Of a DNA stretch of 64,000 bases, positions 35,546-46,084 are shown in pieces (position 1 is the stretch's first letter; every line of letters starts with the position of its first letter). Origin of the DNA: Symbiodinium microadriaticum (Eukaryota > Sar > Dinophyceae > Suessiales > Symbiodiniaceae). The notes under the pieces were generated by a model that saw only the letters and a list, made by a program, of their open reading frames with translations, made no database searches and was not told where the DNA came from. The position numbers were made by a program, and so were the translations under genes. Location of the stretch: the NCBI GenBank assembly GCA_001939145.1, contig LSRX01000361.1, positions 332,721-396,720 of the forward strand, written 5' to 3'.

Positions 35546-35965
35546 GCCGACAGGCTTGTTGAAGAAGTATCTTTGCAATTCGCAGTCTCTATAGTACTCT
35601 ACAGGGCCATAAGGAAAAATGTTTCGGGGGTTTTGTAAGGTGTTCAGGGGTTTTAGGAGTTTAGCAGTTGAGAGTTTAGGTTCGCATCCAACAAGTTCTA
35701 CACTTGCAGTAACGCCTCTGGTTTTGGATGTGGATGATGGTGTCTGGGCCTTCCCAGAGCCAAAGGTCCCATGCACACCGCACAGCAAACCACCAGACCA
35801 AGGATGTATGTAGCTCAGCATATCAACATAGGTGTCAACCGAAACAGAAAGGTCGAACAGCGGTCCTACCAAGGGCTTCCAAAACAGGGCACCAGCAATC
35901 AACATTTCAACAAGGAACATAGTGTCGAGCAAACGGTGTGCAAGAGCTGTGCAGGAGGCGTCCAA
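35525..35965 (-). CDS. Weak 146-codon ORF with hydrophobic N-terminal half
   Basis: The first 60 residues contain two hydrophobic stretches (around FLVEMLIAGALFWKPLVGPL) followed by a more polar region. The C-terminal third translates telomere-like words (35620-35690) and is unlikely to be real protein. An overlapping minus-strand ORF in another frame (35899-36285) continues upstream, so this may be one exon of a split gene or a decayed gene. No family is recognised. Confidence 0.15.
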   Translation of the reverse strand: MDASCTALAHRLLDTMFLVEMLIAGALFWKPLVGPLFDLSVSVDTYVDMLSYIHPWSGGLLCGVHGTFGSGKAQTPSSTSKTRGVTASVELVGCEPKLSTAKLLKPLNTLQNPRNIFPYGPVEYYRDCELQRYFFNKPVGERLEIN

Positions 35966-36289
35966 GGCTCACGCTCAACAAAGGAATACTGATACCGCAG
36001 TATGAGCCATGAGCTTCTGAGAGATGGGCTTTGCTGTTGAGCTGGATCTCCAGCAAGCCTTGCATCGGAAGATAGGGCTGATGAGTGGAGGTATGGAGCC
36101 TGCAGGTGGACAGGGCGTGGGCCCTCATGTCTTGCCTGAGGTATCCTCAACCCTGACCACAGCCTAGCTCCCATATTCCTCACAATGCCTTGTTCCGACC
36201 CCGTCCTTGATGTACCCTTCGCGCTTGGACAACACATGATCTTACAGCACAGGTGGATTTCCGACAGCAAAGGAGACCATACCAAACCA

Positions 36290-37000
36290 TACTCGCAACA
36301 AAAAAGCCCAAGTAGAGGATCCCCAAACTGTCCAAAGAAGAGTCCTACGTACAGCTCTGCAATCTCAGCCCGTGCTCCGCAACCTTCATACCCACCAAAA
36401 CAAACCTATGGAAACAAACTAAACGAGGAAAGCACGCGGCTTTGGTAATTGAAATCAGCGCAAGCCTAAGAAATTAAGGCTAAGGTCTGAACTCTGCTTG
36501 GGTAAGGGGATTAACAACATAGGGCTTTGTTTTAGGGCATTTTAGGGTGTGCATGTTGCTGTAGATATATAATTAGGTGGCTAGACGGGGATACTGTTAC
36601 GATTGTTCAGGCACCGATATTGAACTCCAAACCCGACGTAACCCGAAGCTCCAACCTCTAAGATCCCCGATGCGCAACTCGATTGGCCTACCCTTCGAAC
36701 CAAGCTCTGAACTCTAAACCGAAACCCAGCACCCTCGCTTAACCCTCAACTCCAGCCCGGAGCCCTACAGCAGACACTGTCTCACACAAAACCCCCAAAA
36801 CCTGATCCCCCCAAAACTCGAAACCCTCTGGAGCCTACACCCTGGAGCCCCCTGAGCTGCGAAGCCTGTTGAGTTGGCATCCGCGATGATATCGCGCCAC
36901 ATAAACTGAGAGCCCTGGCTCGGGATTTCTGTGGTGTTCATTAAGGCTACCTACAGGCTTCTACAGGGGCTTCATGGTTTTCCAGGGCTTAGCATAAGGA
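36290..37000. repeat. Degenerate telomere-like sequence, mainly C-rich
   Basis: C-rich words occupy 36600-36850. A (TTC)n run at 37001-37017 follows. No gene is recognised. Confidence 0.55.
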
Positions 37001-37146
37001 TTCTTCTTCTTCTTCTTTAAACGCTTTTTTTGCCGGGCGTTTATGTTGAGTCTCGGGGTTTGTTTGCCTTTTGTTGGGGGTCTGTGTTTGCGCCAGAAAC
37101 CGCATCTTCGGACACCAGAACTGAAGGAAAACAGGCAGCGAAAAGG

Positions 37147-37149
<3 letters not shown>

Positions 37150-37177
<28 letters not shown>

Positions 37178-37257
37178 GGACCGACAGACGGACCGACGGA
37201 CCGACGGACGGACGGACGGACGGACAGACGGACAGACGGACAGACGGACAGACGGAC
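37150..37257. repeat. GACN tetranucleotide tract running into an assembly gap
   Basis: The tract moves from GACA through alternating GACG/GACC to GACG/GACA tetramers and ends at the first undetermined base. ORFs here are repeat translations (Thr/Asp/Arg). Confidence 0.95.
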
Positions 37258-37612
37258 NNNNNNNNNNNNNNNNNNNNNNNNNNNNNNNNNNNNNNNNNNN
37301 NNNNNNNNNNNNNNNNNNNNNNNNNNNNNNNNNNNNNNNNNNNNNNNNNNNNNNNNNNNNNNNNNNNNNNNNNNNNNNNNNNNNNNNNNNNNNNNNNNNN
37401 NNNNNNNNNNNNNNNNNNNNNNNNNNNNNNNNNNNNNNNNNNNNNNNNNNNNNNNNNNNNNNNNNNNNNNNNNNNNNNNNNNNNNNNNNNNNNNNNNNNN
37501 NNNNNNNNNNNNNNNNNNNNNNNNNNNNNNNNNNNNNNNNNNNNNNNNNNNNNNNNNNNNNNNNNNNNNNNNNNNNNNNNNNNNNNNNNNNNNNNNNNNN
37601 NNNNNNNNNNNN
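37258..37612. other. Assembly gap (355 undetermined bases)
   Basis: A run of N flanked by GACN repeats on the left and (AT)n (37613-37634) on the right. The missing sequence is probably also simple repeat, and the gap size may be nominal. Confidence 0.99.
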
Positions 37613-37639
37613 ATATATATATATATATATATATCTCGT

Positions 37640-40600
37640 CATGGCACAGATCCTAAACCTGAGAGCTTCAGAAGCCAAGCCGAAATCTGGTACCCCGAGG
37701 GCCACCTCCGAACAGACCCAAAACCTCGGGACTCATCTGTTCCGGCTAGACGAGAAAGCGAAACCGAAGCTTCCGGCGCTGATGCCCACTCCCGCGGATT
37801 CCAAACGGATCTTCGAGGGCTGCCCTCAAGTCCCTCAAGGCCTTCGGGTTGTTCTGCACCATCGGTCTCTCATATCGGAGGTGCGAGAAGCCTTTGGGGC
37901 TGAGGCGGTCAGAAGCCTACAGTCTGGAGCCTCAACCCTAAACCCTCACAACCTTGGCTCAGATCTTCGGGTCTTAGACCCTGACCTTTGAATGGCAGAA
38001 ACCCAGGCCCTGAGACCTTAAACCCTAAGTCCCAAAGTTGGAAGTCTAAGCCCAAAGCGTTGTTTCACACCCGCCCAGCTGGGATTCTAGCTTTGTTTTT
38101 TCTAAGCGCCTCGTTTCCTCTCCTCCACAGTTGCGCACATTGGACGTTCAGTAATGCCTCGAAGGATGCAGGTGTAGCTGGATTCCCTCTTTCCCCTAAA
38201 ACCCTCAGGCAAAACTCCAAGCCCAAACCCTAAATAACCCTACCCCTTGCCGCCCGAAGCTATCGAACAGCTCTGCTGGGGCCCCGGCCTCCCTCCGTCC
38301 TGGCTTTAGGGGATCATAAGTTTAGGGGATCGAAGGTTGTGTCGTCGCCGGAAGCTTGCTTTTTATGCAATCCCGAAACACTTGGCAAACACCCTGGCGC
38401 CTGAAACCCAGACCTCCATCCGAACGCACATATTCAGATTCTGCTGGAGCCCAATAAATCCGAGGCCGAAACCACCTGTCCCCGAACTCGGAAGCATGAG
38501 CAAGGAAGCTATACGATCTGATCCCGACAAGGGCCCTCCTGTGTTGGGGGACATCTCCCTAAACCCTAAACCCCATTTGGCAACTGGCTTGCAACGTCAC
38601 GCCAGGACAGCTGACCCTAAACCCTTACACCCTTAAACCCTTAGCCGCCTTTACCCTTAAAAACAGATAAAAGGAGAACCTGGGCCTGAACATATTCGAT
38701 CTCTCTGAGGGGACATCGCAAAAGGAAGTCCTGAAAGGCCGTCCCAACACAAGCCCCGAAGCTCCAAACAAACGACAAGCAGAATCCGCAGAACTCATTA
38801 AAAAGCCTCCCTAACACAGATAAAACTGCGTGTCTAAGCCCTGGCCTGAAATAGTTCAGGGTGCACTGCGCACACTGGCGAGTCGCCCCCATTTTCGTAA
38901 CCTCGATGTACGTACGCTTCCGCTCTCCGCCCAGAAGGCTTTTAAGCCCTTTGGCCCGTGGGGTTACGGGTTCATGGTGTTGTAGTGGTGTCTTATTCTG
39001 CGCTATAGACTTCCACAGGGTTCCAGGATCATACTCTTGCATTCCTTATCTCCCAATAACTCTAAGCCCGAAACCTGCAGACCTACACTCTGAACCCCTC
39101 CCTGTGCAAAAAGCGGGCGGAATTGATTGTCCGGGTCGTGGCAGAAGTTCGGGCTTGTGTCTTGTGGAGCTGGACTTTGTGGCTGTGAGTTGCAGGTGCT
39201 GGAACTCTGTCAAACGCAAGCTGCAGAGCTCTGCAGAGTTACAAAACAAGAATAGATCAGATCTCAGACTCCAAAGCCTGAAACCTCCAACCCCAAACCC
39301 CATGGGAGCTCCGGAGTGACAAGGTCTCTCCCGGCCCCATCGCATTCATCTTGAACCCCGATCTGTAAAGCCTGAAGCCGGCAACTCTTAAGCCTAAACC
39401 CTAAACCCTCTCTGAGTTCTCAGCGAACAGCACCGACAGAATGGAAGACAAGCACAGACTGCAGGGGATTGGAAGTGAAGCTCGCCGGTGCAAGGGTACG
39501 GTGTAGGGTTTCGTGGTATATAATATTGCGCAACTGAAGCGATTGTAGAGGAGAGTTGCTAGTATAGCCGCCTGAAGAATTAGACCAGGGTGTCAAGGCG
39601 GATTCCAGGCTTGTAAATTAAAAGAAAAGCGGCAAAGACCAATACGACCACAATCGCAAGCAACGGTCATAAACCCTAAACCCTACCTTCAAGGCGAAAA
39701 AATTACCCTTCTTCAGGAACCACTACAACCTCGGCTAAGGACTCTGCGGCTCTCCGCTTCAACCCCGGAGATTTCTGAAGCTTAGGGCTTGTGTGGGGCT
39801 TTAGGCTTGTAAGGTTTAGGGATTTTTGTTAAAGGGTTTTCGACTTTAGGTTTCAAGGAGGGTTGGGCTTGCGCACCTGGCGCACCGGTTCGTGTGAAAG
39901 CGCTTGCTTCTCTGCTTTCTTCTTCTTCTTCTGAAAAGCTCATGTCAGGCTTCGTTGTTGAGGGCGTAGTGCCCGAGGCTTTTACTCCAAGGCGAAGACT
40001 CTCCCCCAAAGGCTCGCACCAGTATCCGGTTTCCTCAGAAAAAGGGAGTCAACCCTCCTTCAGTGGTTTTTTAGTTGCACTGATAAGGGCAAAGACGGTG
40101 TCGAGGCTGGTCAGAGTTTTGAGGTGAGGCTTTGTAGCCGAAGGGCCCTCTTGAGGGTTTCGAATGAATGCAGAAAGCAACCTTGCACCGCGCCACCGCT
40201 TTTTTCGCGAAAAACGCCAAACCCGCAACCCTCGCTCCCCAGCCCAGCAAGGCCTGTAGAAGTCGTCGGAAAAGCCGTGCCACCATAGAAAGGCACCCAA
40301 GGGGGTCAAGTACCTCCCAACGCTTGGGAAGATCTGTTACTCCTGTAGTACAGTTGCAGCAAGTGCTGTTGCAGACATCAGCCAGACACCCAAATCACCT
40401 CCCTGGTTCTTAGAAGAAGGGAGTGGGGGAATGGATCCCTCTGATAGTCCGCAAATAGTAATCCCGCCACCCTAAACCCCTATGACCCAGTCCCCCCATT
40501 CCCTAGCAAGCACCCGGCGAAGCTGCGAGGATGCTGGACTTAGGGGCTTTATCAGCCTCAGGGTGTCGTCCGGCTGCTGGACCAACTCCAAGAAACGATC

Positions 40601-41050
40601 CACTTCCGCCTCCAAGTCCTGCCATTTTCGGGCTGAGAGATGTTCAGGGGTTGTTCAGGGCTTAGGATGGCTTCGGCGCTCACACTCGGACGATCCAGGC
40701 TAGGATGGTTGTGGGTTCCAAGCTGTTCGCAATACTCATGTCCTACTGCTTTGGTGTTCCCACGGGTTGTCGGAGGGTTTGCCCTCCTTATGTACCCGCC
40801 ACTCGAACTTCCTAAGCCTGAGGCTTTCACGTGTCTCTTGTCAGTGCGGCTTATCAATCTTAACGGCTTACTACAACCGGTTAGTACTTTCTTGCGAACA
40901 ACACTACAAAGGATCATGAACTTTCACCCTTGTGCCAGTTTGGGGTTTCTTGTGAACGAAAAAAGGGATTGATTCTGGAATCCAGGCACTGGAAAGTCCA
41001 GGGTGGACTTTAGTGGTCATGGCGTAAGGAACCCGTGCGACATGGGTATA
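37640..41050. repeat. Degenerate telomere-like sequence, mostly C-rich
   Basis: CCCTAAA-like words recur through 37640-38660, 39050-39080, 39280-39410 and 39660-39690. G-rich words occur at 39780-39860 and 40640-40680. ORFs such as plus 38861-39319 and minus 38641-39042 have no recognised domain and partly translate these words. Confidence 0.55.
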
Positions 41051-41170
41051 TAGGGGCCGGGGCTTGGATCTCATAGGTGCGCATAACCGACCTCTACGGC
41101 ATAAAGATTCTGTGTCTGTGCTGTGATGTACATGTACGTATGCATGTATACATGCATATGTTTTCTCAGA

Positions 41171-41357
41171 GGCTGCTGCTGCTGCTATTGTATACTACTC
41201 GTACTACTATAACTATTACGACGACTACTGCTGCTGCTGCTGCTACTACTACTGCTACTACTGCTACTACTGCTACTACTGCTACTACTGCTACTAACTA
41301 CTGCTACTACTGCTACTGCTGCTGCTGCTACTTCTACTACTACTTCTACTACTACTT

Positions 41358-41423
<66 letters not shown>
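41171..41423. repeat. Drifting triplet tract (CTG to CTA)
   Basis: CTG and CTA/ACT triplets alternate, then settle into a pure (CTA)n run of about 25 copies at the right end. The plus-strand ORF across it ends in poly-Tyr and is a repeat translation. Confidence 0.95.
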
Positions 41424-41589
41424 AGAGGCCCCTACCAACTACACGTCGTCATCGTCATCAACATCATCATCTTTGAAAATCATCATCAACATAATCCAAA
41501 AATCATCCTCCAACACACGGGCTCTTAACCATGTTAAGACAACTTCCTTTTTATCCAGTACTTACAGCATTTTCGTCATGTAGAATCAC

Positions 41590-41984
41590 CTTACGAAGCT
41601 AAAAACCGATTTGTCGAGTTTGCAAAACTCGAGCTGTGGATTTTGGACGTGTTTTTTTGTTGGAGGGCGTGGTGGTGTGTGCGCGAAGCAATATTGTGAT
41701 TATTCCCCCCGCCCAATTTTGCGTTTTCGCCGCAAGCGCCCCGAAGTCCCAATGTCGAGTTGGCAAAGTCCAGAAGTAGGTTTGGTGACCATATAAGATG
41801 GTCCGACATCACGAAAGTACTGCAAATACCGAGTAAAATGTCTCTTCTGGAGATATTGTTATGGAGTGTCTGCGTAACAATGCCGTCATCATCCCCCCAA
41901 CCCCCCCACCCACGCCAAAAAGCAAGTCCAAAATCCGCAGCTCGAGTTGGCAAACTCGACAAGTCGGTTCTGAGGCTTCGTAAG
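41590..41984. mobile_element. MITE-like element with long terminal inverted repeats
   Basis: The left arm (about 41590-41682) and right arm (about 41896-41984) are inverted copies of each other, roughly 85% alike over the outer 75 bases. They share TTACGAAGC, TTGTCGAGTTTGC, ACTCGAGCTG and GGATTTTGGAC in order. Each arm also carries a small palindrome of its own (CGAGTTTGCAAAACTCG on the left). A third, partial copy of the GTCGAGTTGGCAAA phrase lies internally near 41754. The roughly 390-bp size, long arms and lack of a transposase fit a miniature inverted-repeat element; no clear target-site duplication is visible. A hairpin RNA source is the alternative. Confidence 0.6.
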
Positions 41985-42013
41985 CTACGAGTCCTGGACC
42001 ACCAGCACCGCCA

Positions 42014-42052
42014 TCACCACCACCACCACCACCACCACCACCACCACCACCA
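42014..42052. repeat. (CAC)n microsatellite
   Basis: About 13 CAC triplets just outside the right arm of the inverted-repeat element. The plus-strand frame reads poly-His. Confidence 0.9.
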
Positions 42053-42059
42053 AGTCCTA

Positions 42060-43470
42060 CTTCTCTACACTCGGCTACCGGAGTTTGAGCAAATGCAGTT
42101 GCCAGTTTGAGTCCGTCTTCCCTCCCCCCCCTCCCTGCACTGGCTGCCTCACCAAAGACGCCTCGTTCGGCATGGACATTGTCCCAATATCCTCAGCTCG
42201 GTGATGAGATGGTGGAGGAACTGTCTGGGTTTCCAGTCTCACGCAGGGCACTGCCAGCAAGGTTTCGTGATCAGTGCTTGCAGTCAAACATACGGTCAAT
42301 CGCCCAAAGATCAATTGCTGAGACAACGAACACACTCAGAACAGAACATCGGATTTCGGCTTAAGTGATTTAGGCTTCGCGACCGTCAATGCCTCCCACT
42401 TCCCTATTGCCACCTCGTTCTCACTACTAAGGATGTCCGAATCGTGAAGTTTGTGCAACACCTGCAAGGCCTCAACCCTTAATCTGAAATCGTGTGCCCA
42501 AAACGCAGCAAGGGGCTGCCATTGAAGGCGCCCGATGTGTTCAACGCCTCTGCGCACTAGCAGCAGGGACCCGCATAAGGGTTTCGGGTCATCAGCCAAA
42601 CCATCAACATCTTTGGGGTTTGGGTTTTCGCAACTCGTTTTTTAACACTATGCTGACTGTGCTCCTGCCTGCCGTCGGGAGTACTCCTTGCACACGGCTT
42701 TGATTGCGGGTAGCTTACCGAAACATCTCGAAGCAGGCGGACGTAACAGACAATGCCAAGACATCAAGTTTGTACGTTTGCTCATCTCTGTAAATAAATA
42801 ATGAAAATGACAAACGCAAAGGCTGCATGGTCATGACAATGGCAATACTTGCGCGAAAGACACCAACAGGTTGTCCTACAAAAACGTTAATCCCATGAAT
42901 GACCATTTCCATTGCGTTTTGCCGAGAGGCAGTGTCCACGCGTGGATATCCGAAATAGTTGGTGAAATTGATGTAGTGATGGTAGTTCACCTCACAATCA
43001 GGAAATACACACGGTTAGACAACCAGTCGAAACCAACAACTCAACCCAAACGCTAAGCCCTAGAATCCATCGAAGCCTGGAAGCCTGACTATTCAGCCTT
43101 CAGCAAAGCGAAGGTTTCTAGTGCCGGCTCCGATGTCGAGCCACGGATGTGCAGCAGCCCGGTGCGATGTAATGCTGGATACCAACTCACACTGTCTTCA
43201 CCATGATCGCTGTCTCCATCCGATAAGAGGGAGGAGGAGGGAGGAGGCGGTGGAGGCGGAAGTGCGACAAGGAAAACACCAACCCCACAATTCTGTGGGG
43301 CAAAAAGGCAGAGCCAACGTTAGAAGAAAAACACCGGGCAAAAGGATAAGGGGGCAAAGGCTCAAAAGAAAACATGCAGTCCTATAGACAAAAGATGCAA
43401 TGATGCAGTGTGCAAGCGCGCAGCTTGAAGTCTCGATTCTCACACTATCCCCGTGCCTCCTCATATGCCA
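42060..43470. other. Unique sequence between the MITE-like element and the fusion gene
   Basis: There are almost no telomere-like words, as expected near genes. A plus-strand ORF (42107-42364), minus-strand ORFs (42336-42599 and 42715-42990, the latter with hydrophobic stretches around VFRASIAIVMTMQ) and a plus-strand ORF (43121-43387) are all short, and no family is recognised. The part nearest 43470 is presumably the 3' flank of the minus-strand fusion gene. Confidence 0.3.
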
Positions 43471-43475
43471 GCATA

Positions 43476-45515
43476 TTATGTGTTGCCGATAATCGCGCAT
43501 GCATCTCGACCAAGAGGGGAGCACAGCGGATGCTCTGCACGAACCACCGCATACTTCGCAAACAATGAACTCCTCGAGCCGAGGGCGCGCATGAGAGCAG
43601 TTCGGCTGAAACCGCTATCGCTGTAGAGAAAAAGGTTGGACAGGGAATGCGCATACCACTCTGCATACGTCTGCAACAATGTGTTGCGACGCTCTGTATG
43701 CTGGGCATCATCAGTGACCAGTACATGCTGCTGGGTGTAGTTGACTCGAACGTGCTGCTTCAATCCCTCATGATCCGTGATGAGGAAGTACCGCGCGGGT
43801 GGCGACATGGGCGAGCGACCCCACAAAGCAGCTGCTGCAGAAGCAACATTCTTTGCGCAATGAAGCTTCCGCTCAAACGCTACTTTCACCCCGTGCGACA
43901 GCTGTCCCAGGGCCTCTTGAGGGTCGAAGGACCTGTCACCTAGTGTCATATGGAAGCCGACTGTCAGAACCGGCTGTTGACCCAATGGGCCATCCCATGA
44001 AATGAACTTTTGCACCAAAGCTGTAAGCGCTTCGGTAGGTGTAAATAGTTGATCAAACAATCGACCAAACAGAGTGCACTTGTCAAATCCCAGCTTGGCA
44101 AGCTTCTCGCCATACTTGGGATGGTCCAGGAAGCCATGCAAATACCCTCGATTGGAGCGAATCCGCACGATGGAGTGGTTACCCAACAAGTCCTCAACAT
44201 TGCCATATGCATTACGCTCACGGAAAAACGAAAATAACGGACTTTCACGAGTGCATCGTTCCAACATCTCACTCCACCGCCAGTCCACATCCGGATCAGT
44301 GGGTTGAAAAGACTCGTCAAAGAAGTCTTGTCGCACAATAAACGCTCGCTGAGTGAGCATGGACACTAGCACAAACGTCATCATGCCCACGAAGCGGTCA
44401 GCAAGATCGCCGCAGTCGTCCTTCAAATTGCAATCGAACACAAGTATTCGACCGCAAGCCGCGCGCTCCTTCTTGTGAATCTTTGCATACTCTGCAAAGA
44501 AACCATCAGTATCAGACGGCAAAAAATCCAGAACATCTGCCTGGCCTTCCTGGCCTGCCTGGTGTGAAGCGTGTGAGGCGTGTGGGACTGGTCTCAGCAG
44601 GTCTGGACGCGGCATCAGGTGCATCAATGCATATTCTGCACCTTTCGGATATAGGATGTTAATTTCCTTGTGGAATACCACCATGCCGTGACTGTTCAGT
44701 GTGTCGAACATGTCCCAAACCTGTTGCTGGTCAGATTCATCCCACCAATGGACTTCTATTTGCATCTGCCCCACCTTTTCGATGGAGCTGCTGGCAGCCA
44801 TGTCCTTGATAATGGTGAACTCGGCACCTTCTGTGTCGATCTTCATGACATCTGCCACGTCGTGATTCAACTCTTTCATGATGGTACTCAACCGTTTCAT
44901 GGGGACCCGTATTATGTTTGCTTTAATTGGGCGCGCATCTAAGTGGATTTCCCCTTGTTCACTATCAATGGGGCCAATGGCTGTGCGATGCCACGTCGCG
45001 CTAGTGTTCACTATACCCGGGTCGAATGTGTGGATCTCGCAACTGGAAATACGACTCATGTCTTGCTCGAACTGACTCTCCCCATGGCTGCCGAAGGAAT
45101 ACACGACGCAAACTCGACCGGCTTCTTTGGCTCGAACTGAGAGCAATCTGGGATTGCATAGCCATTTAACCCCATCCCCGTATGTGCCGACCAATTCTTC
45201 GTGCGGGCATGAATAAGAAGGCTCGATCATGAACCACCCACGGGGTGAATTCGCATCCTCCCTAAACCAGGGGTGGGCATAGCGCATCAAAATGCGATCA
45301 AAATGAACAAAGAATCGCAAGTCTTCTTCTTTATCTGGCATCATCAAGGGAAGATTCTCCCTGGGACCAACTGGGTTGTGATTCCCACCTTCATTGCATC
45401 TGAAACTGAAACCAAGACCTCGATATACCTTGCTCATCGCCAGTAAAGCTGTCAGGACAACCATCACGGCACCTCCGACAGCCAGCACCCATCGAATACG
45501 GTTCGCCGTGGCCAT
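43476..45515 (-). CDS. FkbM/METTL24-type methyltransferase fused to a fucosyltransferase-like domain
   Basis: An intact 679-codon single exon. Residues 9-27 form a signal anchor after a short basic head, predicting a type II membrane protein with a lumenal (Golgi/ER) catalytic part. Residues 95-300 carry methyltransferase motifs of the METTL24/FkbM kind: VCVVYSFGSHGESQFE (135-150, SAM-binding loop), FDPG (164-167), MKIDTEGAEF (224-233) and QIEVHWW (252-258). A linker (about 305-350) leads to a GT-B fucosyltransferase-like domain: DDCGDLADRFVGMM (366-379), FHMTLGDRSFDP (521-532, the HxRRxGD position), YFLITDHEG (576-584) and LYSDSGFSRTAL (630-641). The Arg residues usual in the HxRRxGD motif are replaced by Thr/Leu, so transferase activity is uncertain. 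Inferred role: modifying a glycan, perhaps methylating and transferring fucose. The ATG at 45515 directly precedes the anchor and is the natural start. Confidence 0.85.
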   Translation of the reverse strand: MATANRIRWVLAVGGAVMVVLTALLAMSKVYRGLGFSFRCNEGGNHNPVGPRENLPLMMPDKEEDLRFFVHFDRILMRYAHPWFREDANSPRGWFMIEPSYSCPHEELVGTYGDGVKWLCNPRLLSVRAKEAGRVCVVYSFGSHGESQFEQDMSRISSCEIHTFDPGIVNTSATWHRTAIGPIDSEQGEIHLDARPIKANIIRVPMKRLSTIMKELNHDVADVMKIDTEGAEFTIIKDMAASSSIEKVGQMQIEVHWWDESDQQQVWDMFDTLNSHGMVVFHKEINILYPKGAEYALMHLMPRPDLLRPVPHASHASHQAGQEGQADVLDFLPSDTDGFFAEYAKIHKKERAACGRILVFDCNLKDDCGDLADRFVGMMTFVLVSMLTQRAFIVRQDFFDESFQPTDPDVDWRWSEMLERCTRESPLFSFFRERNAYGNVEDLLGNHSIVRIRSNRGYLHGFLDHPKYGEKLAKLGFDKCTLFGRLFDQLFTPTEALTALVQKFISWDGPLGQQPVLTVGFHMTLGDRSFDPQEALGQLSHGVKVAFERKLHCAKNVASAAAALWGRSPMSPPARYFLITDHEGLKQHVRVNYTQQHVLVTDDAQHTERRNTLLQTYAEWYAHSLSNLFLYSDSGFSRTALMRALGSRSSLFAKYAVVRAEHPLCSPLGRDACAIIGNT

Positions 45516-46080
45516 GATTCATCGTGCCACCGGAAAGCTGTCTGTTTTTGGCTGTCGGGCGGAATGGCCGTTTTGCACAAAACTTGTGCGAACTGCTAAG
45601 AGCACAAATCCAATCAAGGCATGGTCTGTGCTCCAAACTTACATGATCTTCTACAGTCTCCTCTCAGCGATTGAGCAGTGCGGAGAAAGCAAGGGTCGGT
45701 ACAGTCGCACACCACGGGCAATGACGTGCAAAATAGAATGGCTCCTACAAGATTGTGCAGAACTGCAACGTGGGTTTTGAGGCACTCTTCAAGGGCGTTT
45801 GCAAAGCTCGCTCACGAGTTTGACGATTATCCAGTTCCAAAGATCATGAGTCTCTCCAAACAACTATGAGCATGCAAACGCCTTGTAGTTCAGGCTTTCT
45901 TACGTTCTTTTGAAGTCAGTGGCGTTGTTGAAGATGTAGCCAATGTCCACAGGGAAATCACCTGCGACTCGCGTCGCGCTTTTCAGTGGAATTCGAAAGC
46001 ATGCCGACACAAGTTGCTGAATTCTTCTATGGCACTGGCAAGAATAATTAACTTTCACTTCGTGAAATGATTGTGTTCAC
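45516..46080. other. 5' flank of the fusion gene
   Basis: Unique sequence. An overlapping plus-strand ORF (45394-45780) is antisense to the start of the gene and is not called. No TATA-like element or complete spliced-leader relic is seen upstream of the ATG. Confidence 0.4.
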
Positions 46081-46084
46081 AAGC

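Noticed and set aside
36989-37903. ORFs of 208-286 codons on both strands
   Set aside because: They run through the 355-base assembly gap and GACN repeats, so most residues are undetermined or repeat-derived.
41077-41424. 115-codon ORF ending in poly-Tyr
   Set aside because: The poly-Tyr, Thr and Ala runs are direct translations of the CTG/CTA triplet tract.
43476-45515. Antisense ORFs on the plus strand across the fusion gene
   Set aside because: They are short shadows in other frames; the minus frame is continuous and carries family motifs.
45540-45600. Spliced-leader relic upstream of the fusion gene
   Set aside because: On the minus strand GGCCATT followed by CCGCCCGACAG is only loosely similar to the leader, with too many mismatches to claim.
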